A stretch of DNA of 64,000 nt from contig NZ_CP027732.1 in NCBI RefSeq assembly GCF_003852235.1, positions 2,108,001 through 2,172,000 of the forward strand, written 5' to 3'. The notes beneath the pieces were generated by a model that saw only the letters and a list, made by a program, of their open reading frames with translations, made no database searches and was not told where the DNA came from. The DNA is from Pseudomonas sp. R4-35-07. Its GTDB lineage: Bacteria; Pseudomonadota; Gammaproteobacteria; Pseudomonadales; Pseudomonadaceae. The position numbers and the translations under genes are program-made. This document shows positions 1-8,785 of this stretch, piece after piece. The number at the start of each line of letters is the position of its first letter. Position 1 is the first letter of the stretch.

Positions 1-2145
1 GTCAACCGCAGTCAGTTGGAGCTTTATTCGATCCTCGACAAAGCGCTGCTGAGCATCACCCCGCAGGAAATGGATGAGATGATCTCTCAATGGCGCAGCG
101 AGGTGATCATCGAAGACAGTTATTGGCTCAGGCACCGCAACATGATCATCCAGGGGTTCGGGCTGGCCGCGTTACTGCTGATCATCACATTGAGCTGGGC
201 CATCTACCTGCGCAGCCTGATTCGCAAGCGCGTCCAGGCCGAACGGGCCTTGAGCGACCAGATGCGCTTCATGAGCGTGTTGATCGACGGCACGCCGCAC
301 CCAATTTATGTGCGTGACCGGCAGGGGCGATTGATGGCCTGCAATAACGCTTACCTGGACGTATTCGGTTATAAGCTCGAAGACGTGATTGGTAAAACCG
401 TGGTCGAAACCGACGCCGACAACCTGCCCCAGGCTCAGTCGTTTCATCAGGATTACCTGCGCCTGATGGCAGAAGGCGAGCCGCAGATTCATGATCGAAT
501 ACTCAAATTGCCCAACGGCGATGCCCTGACCATCTACCAGTGGATGCTGCCCTATCGCGACGGTGACGAGAAAGTGGTGGGCATGATTGCCGGTTGGGTG
601 GACGTCAGCGAGCGCCAACAGTTGTTGGGTCAGCTGCAAGAAGCCAAGGACGAGGCTGACGCCGCCAACCGGGCCAAGACCACCTTCCTGGCGACCATGA
701 GTCACGAGATCCGTACGCCGATGAACGCGGTGATCGGCATGATCGAGCTGGCCCTGAAGAATGCCGAGCGGGGCGTGGCCGACCGGGATGCCCTGGAAGT
801 GGCGTCGGAGGCTTCGCGTGGCATGCTGGAGTTGATCGGCGATATTCTCGACATCGCACGGATCGAGTCCGGTCATCTGTCGTTGGCCCTGGAACCGGCC
901 AATCTGCACGAGTTACTGACCTCGGTGGCGCGGGTGTTCGAAGGTCTGGCGCGGGCCAAGGGGCTGGCGCTGCAGGTTGAACTTGATCCGTTGATCGACC
1001 GCGTGGTCCTGATTGACCCACTGCGTTTCAAGCAGGTGGTGTCGAATTTGTTGAGCAATGCCATAAAGTTTACCCACGAGGGCGAGGTCAGGCTCGGTGC
1101 TCATGCGGTGATCGAAGGGGAGCATCTGGAGCTGAAATTCTGGGTGCAAGACACCGGAATTGGCATCAGCGCCCACGACCAGCTGCGCCTGTTCAGCCCC
1201 TTTATCCAGGGCAGCAATGGCGAACAGTCGGCACGTAGCGGCTCCGGCCTGGGGTTGGTGATCAGCCGCAACCTGTGCGAAATGATGGGGGGGCGACTGC
1301 ACTTGAGCAGTGTGCTGGGGCAGGGCTCGCGGGTAGATGTAACGTTGGCCTTGGTCATGACCGCTGTATTGGCGCAGGAGGGGGCGTCGGCAAACCCTCC
1401 GGCAGAGCCGCCCGATGCCCTGAGTATCCTGGTGGTGGACGACTACCCGGCCAACCGCTTGCTGCTGGCTCGGCAGTTGAGTTTCCTGGGCCACCGTATC
1501 ACCACGGCCGAGGACGGGATTCAGGGGCTCGAGCAATGGCGTGCCGGGCAGTTCGATGGCGTCATCACCGATTGCAACATGCCGTTCAAGAATGGCTACC
1601 AGTTGGCACAGGACATCCGCGTATTGGAGCGTGAACGAGGCCTGGCGCCGTGCCTGCTGCTGGGGTTTACCGCCAACGCACAACCCGAAGAGGCCGAGCG
1701 CTGTCGGCAAGCCGGTATGGATGGGTGCCTGTTCAAACCCACCGGGCTTGACGATTTGCGCGTGGCGCTGGCGTCGCGCTCCACTTACGCCCTGAGCCCA
1801 GAGGCGGCAGCGTTTGATTTGAGCACCTTGATCGCGTTGACAGGCGAGGACCATCACGCGCTTACCGAATTGTTGACCCCCTTGCTCGACAGCCTCGAGG
1901 CGGACCGGGCGCTATTGCCGACGCTGCAGCGCAAGGCGGACTTCGCCAGGCTGCACGACCTCGCCCATCGCGCCAAGGGCGGTGCCCGCATGGTCAAGGC
2001 ACAGGTGTTAATCGCTCGCTGTGAAGCACTGGAGGCAGCCTGTGAAAGCCAGGACCGCAACGCGCTGGGGGTGGCGATCGATGAGGTGGCGCAGGCGATG
2101 ATCGCTTTGCATGAGGGGTTGAGTCTCCATTGCAATCAGCCTTGA
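1..2145 (+). CDS. BvgS-type hybrid sensor histidine kinase, 5' end missing
   Basis: The reading frame is open from base 1, so the N-terminal periplasmic part lies upstream of the window. What remains (counting from the TTG at base 16) is the tail of a solute-binding-type sensor domain, one membrane segment (about residues 43-66), a PAS domain (85-200), a HisKA domain with phosphorylated His230 in MSHEIRTPMNAVIG, and an ATPase domain with the G1 and G2 boxes DTGIGI and GSGLGL. A receiver follows (VVDDYP, phospho-acceptor Asp519 in TDCNMP, Lys574), then a C-terminal Hpt domain with His651 in AHRAKGG. This order is that of unorthodox BvgS/EvgS kinases, which pass phosphate His-Asp-His to a separate response regulator. 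The ligand cannot be inferred. The gene just downstream encodes a receiver-like protein but lacks the acceptor Asp. Confidence 0.93.
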   Translation, partial: VNRSQLELYSILDKALLSITPQEMDEMISQWRSEVIIEDSYWLRHRNMIIQGFGLAALLLIITLSWAIYLRSLIRKRVQAERALSDQMRFMSVLIDGTPHPIYVRDRQGRLMACNNAYLDVFGYKLEDVIGKTVVETDADNLPQAQSFHQDYLRLMAEGEPQIHDRILKLPNGDALTIYQWMLPYRDGDEKVVGMIAGWVDVSERQQLLGQLQEAKDEADAANRAKTTFLATMSHEIRTPMNAVIGMIELALKNAERGVADRDALEVASEASRGMLELIGDILDIARIESGHLSLALEPANLHELLTSVARVFEGLARAKGLALQVELDPLIDRVVLIDPLRFKQVVSNLLSNAIKFTHEGEVRLGAHAVIEGEHLELKFWVQDTGIGISAHDQLRLFSPFIQGSNGEQSARSGSGLGLVISRNLCEMMGGRLHLSSVLGQGSRVDVTLALVMTAVLAQEGASANPPAEPPDALSILVVDDYPANRLLLARQLSFLGHRITTAEDGIQGLEQWRAGQFDGVITDCNMPFKNGYQLAQDIRVLERERGLAPCLLLGFTANAQPEEAERCRQAGMDGCLFKPTGLDDLRVALASRSTYALSPEAAAFDLSTLIALTGEDHHALTELLTPLLDSLEADRALLPTLQRKADFARLHDLAHRAKGGARMVKAQVLIARCEALEAACESQDRNALGVAIDEVAQAMIALHEGLSLHCNQP

Positions 2146-2278
2146 TCCCGATAACAACCATTCGGAGCTTTTGGGAGAAGTCCTACGTGCTGGGGGAACA
2201 TGCCTGATTTTGTCGTCGGGATTTGTCTGGAAAATGGGCCACGCTCACTGACGAGCGCTGCCTGCCCAGGGGTTTGCC

Positions 2279-2701
2279 ATGCCGAACAAAGCACTGACCG
2301 TCCTGCTTGCCGATGATCTGCACTTGCAGCGGCTCTACATCGAAAAGATGCTTAACCAGTTGGGGTATTACCGGATCGTGCCGGTGCAAACCTTCGAAGA
2401 AGTCCAGATTCTCACCGCCATTCCGGCCGAACCCTTCGATGTGCTGATCATCAATGCGGGGCTGGCGGCCCATGCGCGTGGGCCCCACCCTCAGGCACGC
2501 CATGTATTGATCTACGACGACCTTGACCTGGGTGGTCCCGGCGGCGCAATGCCGACGGTAGCGGTACGCCTGCCGGGCGTACCGGATAACGTCAATCTCG
2601 AACATTTCATGGACATCATCGACCCCCCCGAGGCCATGACCGGCTTGCGGGTTTTGCCGTGGCTAAGGGCGCTGTCCCGCGGACCGGTGGTCGGCGTCTA
2701 G
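2279..2701 (+). CDS. Degenerate receiver-domain protein
   Basis: A 140-residue protein with the fold pattern of a response-regulator receiver: an acidic pair in VLLADDLHLQRLYIEKML at the N-terminus and a hydrophobic strand FDVLIINAGLA where the phospho-acceptor should be. That position holds Asn rather than Asp, and no output domain follows. It lies 133 bp downstream of the hybrid kinase on the same strand and is probably its partner or a competitor of the true partner. Family knowledge: stand-alone receivers can act as phosphate shuttles, but without the Asp this one more likely signals by binding alone. Function is inferred from context only. Confidence 0.7.
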   Translation: MPNKALTVLLADDLHLQRLYIEKMLNQLGYYRIVPVQTFEEVQILTAIPAEPFDVLIINAGLAAHARGPHPQARHVLIYDDLDLGGPGGAMPTVAVRLPGVPDNVNLEHFMDIIDPPEAMTGLRVLPWLRALSRGPVVGV

Positions 2702-2744
2702 GCCCACGTAACTGCCCAAGTGGCTTGTGCCCGATGACGGCCAA

Positions 2745-3824
2745 TCATTGGGTATGGCTGTGTTCACGAAGGCGCTCGGCGGCACTGCGCAGCAACTGCT
2801 CGGTGCCCGCCCAACCCAGGCAGCCATCGGTTACCGACACGCCGTATTTCATTGACGGGCTCAGAGGCTGGCAACCTTCGAACAGGTGGCTTTCGAGCAT
2901 CATGCCGATCAGCGACGTATCGCCTTGCAAGCGTTGCTCCAGCACCTCGCTGAACACCGCCGGCTGGCGCAACGGGTCTTTGCCGCTGTTGGCGTGGCTG
3001 CAATCGACCATGATGCGTGCCGCAACGTTGGATTTGGCCAGGTCATGTTTGACTTGGGACACGCTCTGCGCATCGTAGTTTGGCCCGCGGTGACCGCCGC
3101 GCAGCACCAGGTGGGTGTCGGGGTTGCCAGACGTCTGGATGGTCGCCGGATGGCCCTGGCTGTCGACGCCGAAGTGGCGGTGCGGGTGCGAGGCCGAGCG
3201 CATCGCGTCACAGGCAATCGCGACGCCGCCGTCGGTGCCGTTTTTGAAGCCAACGGGCATGCCCAGGCCGCTGGCCATTTCGCGGTGGATCTGCGATTCG
3301 GTGGTGCGCGCACCAATCGCGACCCAACTGAGCAGGTCATCGAAGTAGCCGGCGGCCATGGGTTGCAGCAGCTCGGTGGCGACCGGCAGGCCCAGGCGCA
3401 GCATTTCGCGCATCAGTTCCCGGGACAGGGTCAGGCCTGCGGCCATGTCGTCGCTGCCATCGAGGTGCGGATCGTAAGCCAGGCCTTTCCAGCCAACGGT
3501 CGTGCGCGGTTTTTCGACGTAGGCGCGAATGACCAGCAGCATCTGGTCGCTGACTTCAAGCGCGAGCTTCTTCAGGTTGCGCGCGTATTCCAGGGCCGAT
3601 TGCGGGTCGTGTATCGAGCACGGGCCGACAATCACCAGCAAGCGTGGATCATGCCCATTGAGGATGGCGCGCACGGCTTGGCGGTGGGCGTGCACCTGTT
3701 CATTGAGGAACGGGCTGAGGGGCAGTTGATGCTTGAGCTCAAGGGCGCTGGGCAGGCGCTGGGTCAGGGCTTCATTGGCGCTGTCCAGGGTGGAGACGGG
3801 CAAAGCGGCGACAGAGACGTTCAT
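2745..3824 (-). CDS. 3-deoxy-7-phosphoheptulonate synthase, class I (DAHP synthase)
   Basis: A 359-residue class I DAHP synthase of the AroF/AroG/AroH type. It condenses phosphoenolpyruvate and erythrose 4-phosphate, the first step of the shikimate pathway to Phe, Tyr and Trp. Recognisable blocks are VIVGPCSIHD (PEP-binding region), RAYVEKPRTTVGWKG, GARTTESQIHRE, GFKNGTDG, LRGGHRGPNYD and VDCSHANS (metal-binding Cys/His region). Length matches the family. The start is supported by an AGGAA ribosome site about 10 bases upstream. On its transcribed strand it is preceded by a leader peptide rich in aromatic codons and an intrinsic terminator, so expression is probably set by transcription attenuation. 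Which aromatic acid inhibits the enzyme cannot be read from the sequence. Confidence 0.95.
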   Translation of the reverse strand: MNVSVAALPVSTLDSANEALTQRLPSALELKHQLPLSPFLNEQVHAHRQAVRAILNGHDPRLLVIVGPCSIHDPQSALEYARNLKKLALEVSDQMLLVIRAYVEKPRTTVGWKGLAYDPHLDGSDDMAAGLTLSRELMREMLRLGLPVATELLQPMAAGYFDDLLSWVAIGARTTESQIHREMASGLGMPVGFKNGTDGGVAIACDAMRSASHPHRHFGVDSQGHPATIQTSGNPDTHLVLRGGHRGPNYDAQSVSQVKHDLAKSNVAARIMVDCSHANSGKDPLRQPAVFSEVLEQRLQGDTSLIGMMLESHLFEGCQPLSPSMKYGVSVTDGCLGWAGTEQLLRSAAERLREHSHTQ

Positions 3825-3871
3825 ATTCTAGATTTCCTGGGCAAGCGGCGGGCAATTCCCGCGCGCTTGGC

Positions 3872-4024
3872 CTACTGGGGTGTTCGACAATTGGCCGTAT
3901 CGGCTACGTGTGTTGGCTTGCCACCAAGAGGTGACCGGTCGGAGGCGGCAGGCTGTCCCGAACGGGGCTGGCTAAATCGCCATGCAGCGCAAGTGTCGTG
4001 GCGGTAATAGGTGATGGTGTTCAT
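3872..4024 (-). CDS. Possible 50-residue ORF between attenuator and DAHP synthase
   Basis: On the minus strand an ATG with a plausible ribosome site (AAAGGA, about 6 bases upstream) opens a 50-codon frame starting MNTITYYRHD and ending at TAG 47 bases before the DAHP synthase start. It lies after the attenuator terminator, so it would be translated only from read-through transcripts. It has no recognisable domain. It could be a second regulatory leader, a small protein or chance; conservation of the peptide in related genomes would decide. Confidence 0.3.
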   Translation of the reverse strand: MNTITYYRHDTCAAWRFSQPRSGQPAASDRSPLGGKPTHVADTANCRTPQ

Positions 4025-4074
4025 GGCGTGATTCCTTTATTTAAGTGTGCTGATCAAAAAAATTATCAGGGCCT

Positions 4075-4113
4075 GAAAAAACAAAACCCCCGGTCGGGGA
4101 GCCGACCGGGGGT
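4075..4113 (-). terminator. Attenuator terminator of the DAHP synthase leader
   Basis: A perfect 12-bp stem (ACCCCCGGTCGG against CCGACCGGGGGT, positions 4086-4097 and 4102-4113) with a 4-base loop is followed on the minus strand by TTTTGTTTTTT. This is a textbook intrinsic terminator placed after the leader peptide stop (4165) and 261 bp before the DAHP synthase start. That is the arrangement expected of an amino-acid attenuator rather than of a gene-end terminator. Confidence 0.9.
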
Positions 4114-4164
4114 TAGATTTCTCTGGCAGGCGACCCCTTGAGTAGTGGGCGCCGATTTCAGGTA

Positions 4165-4299
4165 TCAGGCGCGCCAGCGGCTAAACCAATACCCAAAATA
4201 AAAGCTGACCAGTGTGCTCGAACCGTTCACACGGGTAGCCGACACCGAGCGCGATGCGCTGGCAGCGGGGCAAACCTGAGTGTGGGTGAGTTGCAACAT
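4165..4299 (-). CDS. Attenuation leader peptide with clustered Phe/Tyr/Trp codons
   Basis: A 44-residue minus-strand ORF with a GGAG ribosome site about 7 bases before its ATG (4299). Its last 12 residues are FYFGYWFSRWRA: three Phe, two Tyr and two Trp codons just before the stop. An intrinsic terminator follows 52 bases later and then the DAHP synthase gene. In known attenuators, ribosome stalling at such codons prevents the terminator from forming. Here all three aromatic end products would be sensed. The segment at 4168-4176 (overlapping the last Trp codon) is roughly complementary to 4146-4153, which could form the competing structure. The pairing scheme is inference. Confidence 0.85.
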   Translation of the reverse strand: MLQLTHTQVCPAASASRSVSATRVNGSSTLVSFYFGYWFSRWRA

Positions 4300-4440
4300 G
4301 GCATGTCTCCAAATGATGCGGGGAGCTTACTAGAGCGGCGCAGGTGGATTCAATCAGTAATTTCTATCGCATGGGGGGACTTACGGCTATGGGGGGAGTG
4401 TCGATATGCTGAACGCACTTAAGATTGCCAGGACGCAACC

Positions 4441-5190
4441 ATGACTGCCTTGACCCTTGCTGCGGCGCAAACCCTTTCCATCGCAGGCGACGTAGCAGCC
4501 AACATCGCGCGACATCTCGAGTTCATGCAGGCTGCAGCTGCACAGGGCGTGCAATTGCTGGTGTTTCCAGAGCTGTCGCTGACCGGCTATGAGCCCGCGC
4601 TGGCAGCCAAGCTGGCCATTGCGCCTGAAGACCCACTGCTGATGCCATTACGCGAGATGGCGCGGGAGCTGCAGTTGACGGCGGTGGTGGGTATGCCGAT
4701 CCGCCTGGCGCCAGGGTCGGATGTGCTGATCGGCGCCTTGGTGCTGGGGGCTGATGGCTCGGTGGCGGTCTATACCAAACAGCATCTGCATCCGGGCGAA
4801 GAACTCGCGTTTGCGGCCGGGCAGGGCGGTGCGGCGCTTGAGTGGGGGAAGGATCGTATTGCGCTGGCTGTGTGCGCTGACTTTTCCCACGCCAGTCATC
4901 CGCGCCAGGCGGCGCTGGCGGGCGCCACGGTCTATGCCGCAGGCGTATTGATCAGCGAGAGCGGCTACGCCACGGACAGCGCGCTGCTCCAGGGGTATGC
5001 GGCCGAGCATCGCCTTCTGGTGTTGATGGCTAACCATGGTGGCCCGTCGGGCGGCTGGGCTTGTGCCGGCCGCAGTGCGATATGGGCGGATGATGGTCGT
5101 TTGCTTGCGGCGGTGCCTGGCGTCGGCGAAGCGCTGGCGATTGCCCGTCGCGATGGCGAGCGCTGGGTTGGGCACGTGGTGGCTGTGTAA
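4441..5190 (+). CDS. Carbon-nitrogen hydrolase (nitrilase superfamily)
   Basis: A 249-residue cytosolic amidase-like enzyme of the nitrilase superfamily. The catalytic triad positions are visible: Glu in FPELSLTGYE, Lys in YTKQHLHPGEE and Cys in LAVCADF, in the usual order and spacing. Members hydrolyse small amides or nitriles, often as metabolite-repair enzymes; the substrate here cannot be assigned. The stop codon is followed immediately by the ATG of an acetyltransferase gene, so the two are almost certainly co-translated. The region just upstream belongs to the divergently transcribed DAHP synthase leader. Confidence 0.9.
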   Translation: MTALTLAAAQTLSIAGDVAANIARHLEFMQAAAAQGVQLLVFPELSLTGYEPALAAKLAIAPEDPLLMPLREMARELQLTAVVGMPIRLAPGSDVLIGALVLGADGSVAVYTKQHLHPGEELAFAAGQGGAALEWGKDRIALAVCADFSHASHPRQAALAGATVYAAGVLISESGYATDSALLQGYAAEHRLLVLMANHGGPSGGWACAGRSAIWADDGRLLAAVPGVGEALAIARRDGERWVGHVVAV

Positions 5191-5628
5191 ATGCCTTTCT
5201 ACCTGCGCGCTGCGACGGACCACGACCTGCCTTTTGCACGATCCCTGACTCACCGGGCGATGGACCGTTATTACGTGCAAAACCAGTTACTGTGGTCCGA
5301 CGATGGCTTTGATAGGGCCTGGGCTGCTCGAGAAAACTGGCTGATTTACGCGGATGACTGCGTTGTCGGGTTTATCAGCCTGAGCCGTGATAGCCACGCG
5401 CTCTATATCCGCGAACTGCATATGCTCGAGGCCTATCGCGGGCTCGGTGCGGGCACTTGGGTGCTGGAGCAGATGGCGCTCAAGGCCCAAGTGCCGGGCC
5501 TGTTGCGTTTAACCGTGTTCAAGACCAACCCGGCCAAAAGGCTTTATCAGCGCACGGGGTTCAGCGTTGTCGGTGAAGAGGCCGGATTCTGGCGGATGGA
5601 ACGCGTTTGTCGCTCAACATCCTGTTGA
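5191..5628 (+). CDS. GNAT family N-acetyltransferase
   Basis: A 145-residue single-domain acetyltransferase. It starts on the base after the stop of the carbon-nitrogen hydrolase gene, so it forms a two-gene operon with it. The core is recognisable: a beta-strand ALYIRELHMLEAYRG, followed by the acetyl-CoA loop GLGAGTWVLEQM, and the C-terminal NPAKRLYQRTGFSVVGEE typical of the GNAT fold. Family members move an acetyl group from acetyl-CoA to an amine; the acceptor is unknown. The pairing with an amidase suggests a shared small metabolite, which is inference. Confidence 0.88.
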   Translation: MPFYLRAATDHDLPFARSLTHRAMDRYYVQNQLLWSDDGFDRAWAARENWLIYADDCVVGFISLSRDSHALYIRELHMLEAYRGLGAGTWVLEQMALKAQVPGLLRLTVFKTNPAKRLYQRTGFSVVGEEAGFWRMERVCRSTSC

Positions 5629-5769
5629 CGGTGCCGTTCCTTGATGTTTCAGCCTGGCCTTGTGCAGGGGTACGCATTGCGGGCATAGTTCAAAAAACCG
5701 TTTAATTTGTTTAACGAAGTGATAAGCCTGTCACCTCTTGCGGTGTGCCAAATAGGATCATGCATCCAG

Positions 5770-6135
5770 ATGAGTGGAATCGGTTCGCGTTTAAGGCAAG
5801 AAAGAGAGCGACTTGGCCTGTCGCAAAAAGTGTTTGGTGAAATCGGAGGCGTCGAAGCCAACGCCCAGGGCAAATATGAAAGCGGTGGGCGCGCGCCCAA
5901 GGCCGACTACTTGTCTCGCGTGGCCGGCAGAGGCGTGGATGTGCTGTACGTGTTGACCGGGACCGCGACGCCGACTCCACTGGAAAATCTGAGCCAGCTT
6001 GAAGAAAAAGTGCTGGTTGATTACCGGGCATTGTTCAAGGAAGACCAAGAGGCAATCCGCCGCCTGACGTCGACCCTGGCCGAGCATTCCCTTTCTCGCC
6101 ATGGAAAAACCAAGCCTGCGCCGCAGGATTCCTGA
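5770..6135 (+). CDS. XRE-family transcriptional regulator
   Basis: A 121-residue DNA-binding protein with an N-terminal helix-turn-helix of the Cro/C1 type (GSRLRQERERLGLSQKVFGEI, residues about 3-60) and a short C-terminal tail without a recognisable ligand domain. I chose the ATG at 5770 because the HTH begins directly after it; upstream in-frame starts would add unrelated residues. Similar small regulators occur near gacA in other pseudomonads and resemble phage repressors. The target is probably its own promoter or a neighbouring gene, which is inference. Confidence 0.82.
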   Translation: MSGIGSRLRQERERLGLSQKVFGEIGGVEANAQGKYESGGRAPKADYLSRVAGRGVDVLYVLTGTATPTPLENLSQLEEKVLVDYRALFKEDQEAIRRLTSTLAEHSLSRHGKTKPAPQDS

Positions 6136-6286
6136 CCTTTTGCCCAGCAAATCCGGCCGTTCGCCGCTCGATAGAGGCGTGCCGAGCGCTCAAACTCCAC
6201 ATATATGACGCTTGCAGCTAGGTCTGCGCCCTGGTTTTTTGCTAAGGTGTTCAGCAACCTATAAGACCATATCGCGAGGTGTCTGC

Positions 6287-6928
6287 TTGATTAGGGTGCT
6301 AGTAGTCGATGACCATGATCTCGTTCGTACAGGCATTACACGAATGCTGGCTGACATCGACGGCCTGCAAGTAGTCGGCCAGGCCGAGTCGGGGGAGGAA
6401 TCTCTGATCAAGGCCCGGGAATTGAAACCCGATGTGGTGTTGATGGACGTCAAGATGCCGGGAATCGGCGGTCTGGGCGCCACTACCAAATTATTGCGCA
6501 GCCATCCGGATATCAAGGTTGTGGTAGTAACGGTGTGCGAAGAGGACCCATTTCCTACGCGTCTGCTGCAGGCGGGAGCCGCGGGTTACCTCACCAAAGG
6601 CGCCGGCCTGGCGGAAATGGTGCAAGCCATTCGCCTGGTATTTGCCGGCCAGCGCTACATCAGCCCGCAGATTGCCCAGCAGCTGGCCATCAAATCCTTT
6701 CAGCCCACCAGCGACTCGCCGTTTGACGCGCTGTCGGAGCGGGAAATCCAGATCGCCTTGATGATCGTCGGTTGCCAGAAGGTGCAGTCGATCTCCGATA
6801 AGCTGTGCCTCTCGCCCAAGACCGTCAACACCTACCGCTATCGCATCTTCGAGAAACTCGCCATCAGCAGTGATGTTGAATTGACCCTGCTCGCGGTGCG
6901 CCACGGCATGGTGGACGCTAGCGCCTGA
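6287..6928 (+). CDS. gacA: GacA, response regulator of the GacS/GacA system
   Basis: A 213-residue NarL/FixJ-type regulator: receiver with Asp8/Asp9, phospho-acceptor Asp54 in LMDVKMPG and Lys104, then a LuxR-type HTH in [11 protein letters not shown]...[13 protein letters not shown]. Together with the GacS kinase it activates the RsmX/Y/Z small RNAs and so controls secondary metabolism, exoenzymes and biofilm. The start is a TTG (6287) with the ribosome site GAGGT six bases upstream; this rare start is known for gacA. uvrC begins one base after its stop, the conserved gacA-uvrC order. Compared with the sequence I remember for the family, residues 64 and 67 (Gly, Thr) differ from the usual Glu and Arg, just after the acceptor loop. 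Confidence 0.96.
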   Translation: MIRVLVVDDHDLVRTGITRMLADIDGLQVVGQAESGEESLIKARELKPDVVLMDVKMPGIGGLGATTKLLRSHPDIKVVVVTVCEEDPFPTRLLQAGAAGYLTKGAGLAEMVQAIRLVFAGQRYISPQIAQQLAIKSFQPTSDSPFDALSEREIQIALMIVGCQKVQSISDKLCLSPKTVNTYRYRIFEKLAISSDVELTLLAVRHGMVDASA

Positions 6929-6929
6929 C

Positions 6930-8753
6930 ATGACCACACCGTTTGATCCAAGTGCCTTTCTCTCGACCTGCAGCGGCCGCCCCGGCGTGTACCGTATGTT
7001 CGACAGCGAGGCGCGCCTGCTCTACGTAGGCAAGGCCAAGAACCTGAAAAACCGTCTGGCGAGCTATTTTCGCAAGACCGGTCTCGCGCCGAAAACCGCC
7101 GCCCTGGTTGCGCGTATCGCCCAAGTCGAAACCACCATTACCGCCAATGAAACTGAAGCGCTGCTGCTTGAGCAGACGCTGATCAAGGAATGGCGGCCGC
7201 CGTATAACATCCTGCTGCGTGACGATAAATCCTACCCCTACGTGTTTTTGTCGGATGGTGCCTTCCCGCGCCTGAGCATCCACCGGGGTGCGAAGAAGCA
7301 GAAGGGCAAGTATTTCGGGCCTTACCCCAGCGCCGGCGCCATTCGCGAGAGCTTGAGCCTGCTGCAGAAGACGTTTTTTGTGCGCCAGTGTGAAGACAGC
7401 TTCTACAAGAACCGTACGCGCCCGTGCCTGCAGTACCAGATCAAGCGCTGCAAGGCGCCCTGTGTGGGCCTGGTGGAGCCGGCGGAGTACGCCGAGGATG
7501 TGCGTCACTCGGTGATGTTCCTCGAGGGGCGCAGCAACGCGCTGACCGATGAACTGTCCGGGGCCATGGAGCAGGCGGCCAGCACCCTGGATTTCGAGAA
7601 GGCTGCCGAGCTGCGCGACCAGATATCGCTGCTGCGCCGCGTCCAGGACCAGCAGAGCATGGAAGGCGGCACCGGCGACGTCGACGTGATCGCGGCGTTC
7701 GTCAACCCGGGCGGCGCCTGTGTGCACCTGATCAGCGTGCGTGGCGGGCGGGTGCTGGGCAGCAAGAACTTCTTCCCGCAAACCGGGATCGATGAAGACG
7801 TCTCCGAGGTGATGGCCGCGTTCCTCGGCCAATATTATGTGAGTAGCCCTGAGCGCGACTTGCCGTCGGAGCTGATCGTCAACGTGGTCCACGAGGATTT
7901 CCCGACCCTGATCGAGGCGATCCATGAACTGCGCGGTCGCGAGCTAGACATCAGCCACCGCGTTCGCGGCACCCGTGCCCGCTGGCAGCAGCTGGCCGTG
8001 ACCAACGCCGAACAGGCCCTGGGCGCGCGCCTGGCCAATCGACAGCACGTCGCCGCACGCTTCGAAGCCCTGGCCGAAGTGCTCAACCTGGACGAGCCGC
8101 CCCAGCGCCTGGAGTGCTACGACATCAGCCACTCCAGCGGCGAAGCCACCGTGGCCTCCTGCGTAGTGTTCGGCCCTGAAGGCCCGATCAAGGCCGACTA
8201 CCGGCGTTACAACATCGAAGGCGTTACCGCCGGCGATGACTACGCCGCCATGCACCAGGCCCTCACGCGGCGCTTCAGCAAGTTGAAGGAAGGCGAGGGC
8301 AAGTTGCCCGATATCCTCTTGGTGGACGGCGGCAAGGGCCAGTTGTCCATGGCCCGCGACGTCCTCAATGAACTCGCCGTGCCCGACCTGATCCTGCTCG
8401 GGGTGGCCAAGGGCGCCACGCGCAAGGCCGGTTTCGAGACGTTGTACTTGAATGATGCCGCGCATGAGTTCACTTTGAAGGGCGACTCCCCGGCGCTGCA
8501 CCTGATCCAACAGATTCGTGACGAAGCCCACCGCTTCGCCATTACCGGCCACCGTGCACGACGCGGCAAAACCCGCCGAACCTCAACCCTGGAAGGGGTG
8601 GCAGGGGTCGGCCCGACGCGGCGTCGCGACTTGCTTAAACATTTTGGTGGCTTGCAGGAGCTCTCCCGTGCCAGCATTGACGAAATAGCCAAAGCACCCG
8701 GTATCAGTAAAAAGCTCGCTGAATTGATTTATGCCAATCTGCACAGCGAATAG
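6930..8753 (+). CDS. uvrC: UvrC, excinuclease ABC subunit C
   Basis: A 607-residue nucleotide-excision-repair nuclease that cuts on both sides of a lesion once UvrB is loaded. Domains in order: GIY-YIG endonuclease (GVYRMFD...[13 protein letters not shown], residues about 18-95), a Cys-rich stretch ([13 protein letters not shown]), a UvrB-binding UVR motif (about 200-235), the RNase H-like 5' nuclease domain ([10 protein letters not shown]...[10 protein letters not shown]) and C-terminal helix-hairpin-helix motifs ([20 protein letters not shown]). Full length for the family. It starts one base after gacA and is followed by pgsA; this order is conserved in Pseudomonas. Confidence 0.98.
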   Translation: MTTPFDPSAFLSTCSGRPGVYRMFDSEARLLYVGKAKNLKNRLASYFRKTGLAPKTAALVARIAQVETTITANETEALLLEQTLIKEWRPPYNILLRDDKSYPYVFLSDGAFPRLSIHRGAKKQKGKYFGPYPSAGAIRESLSLLQKTFFVRQCEDSFYKNRTRPCLQYQIKRCKAPCVGLVEPAEYAEDVRHSVMFLEGRSNALTDELSGAMEQAASTLDFEKAAELRDQISLLRRVQDQQSMEGGTGDVDVIAAFVNPGGACVHLISVRGGRVLGSKNFFPQTGIDEDVSEVMAAFLGQYYVSSPERDLPSELIVNVVHEDFPTLIEAIHELRGRELDISHRVRGTRARWQQLAVTNAEQALGARLANRQHVAARFEALAEVLNLDEPPQRLECYDISHSSGEATVASCVVFGPEGPIKADYRRYNIEGVTAGDDYAAMHQALTRRFSKLKEGEGKLPDILLVDGGKGQLSMARDVLNELAVPDLILLGVAKGATRKAGFETLYLNDAAHEFTLKGDSPALHLIQQIRDEAHRFAITGHRARRGKTRRTSTLEGVAGVGPTRRRDLLKHFGGLQELSRASIDEIAKAPGISKKLAELIYANLHSE

Positions 8754-8785
8754 AATGCCTTCTCACCTCGTAGCCAGTTGTGCCG

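Noticed and set aside
2886..4007. Long plus-strand frame opposite the DAHP synthase gene
   Set aside because: It is a shadow of the well-recognised minus-strand enzyme; composition is His/Arg/Gln-rich and no family pattern is seen.
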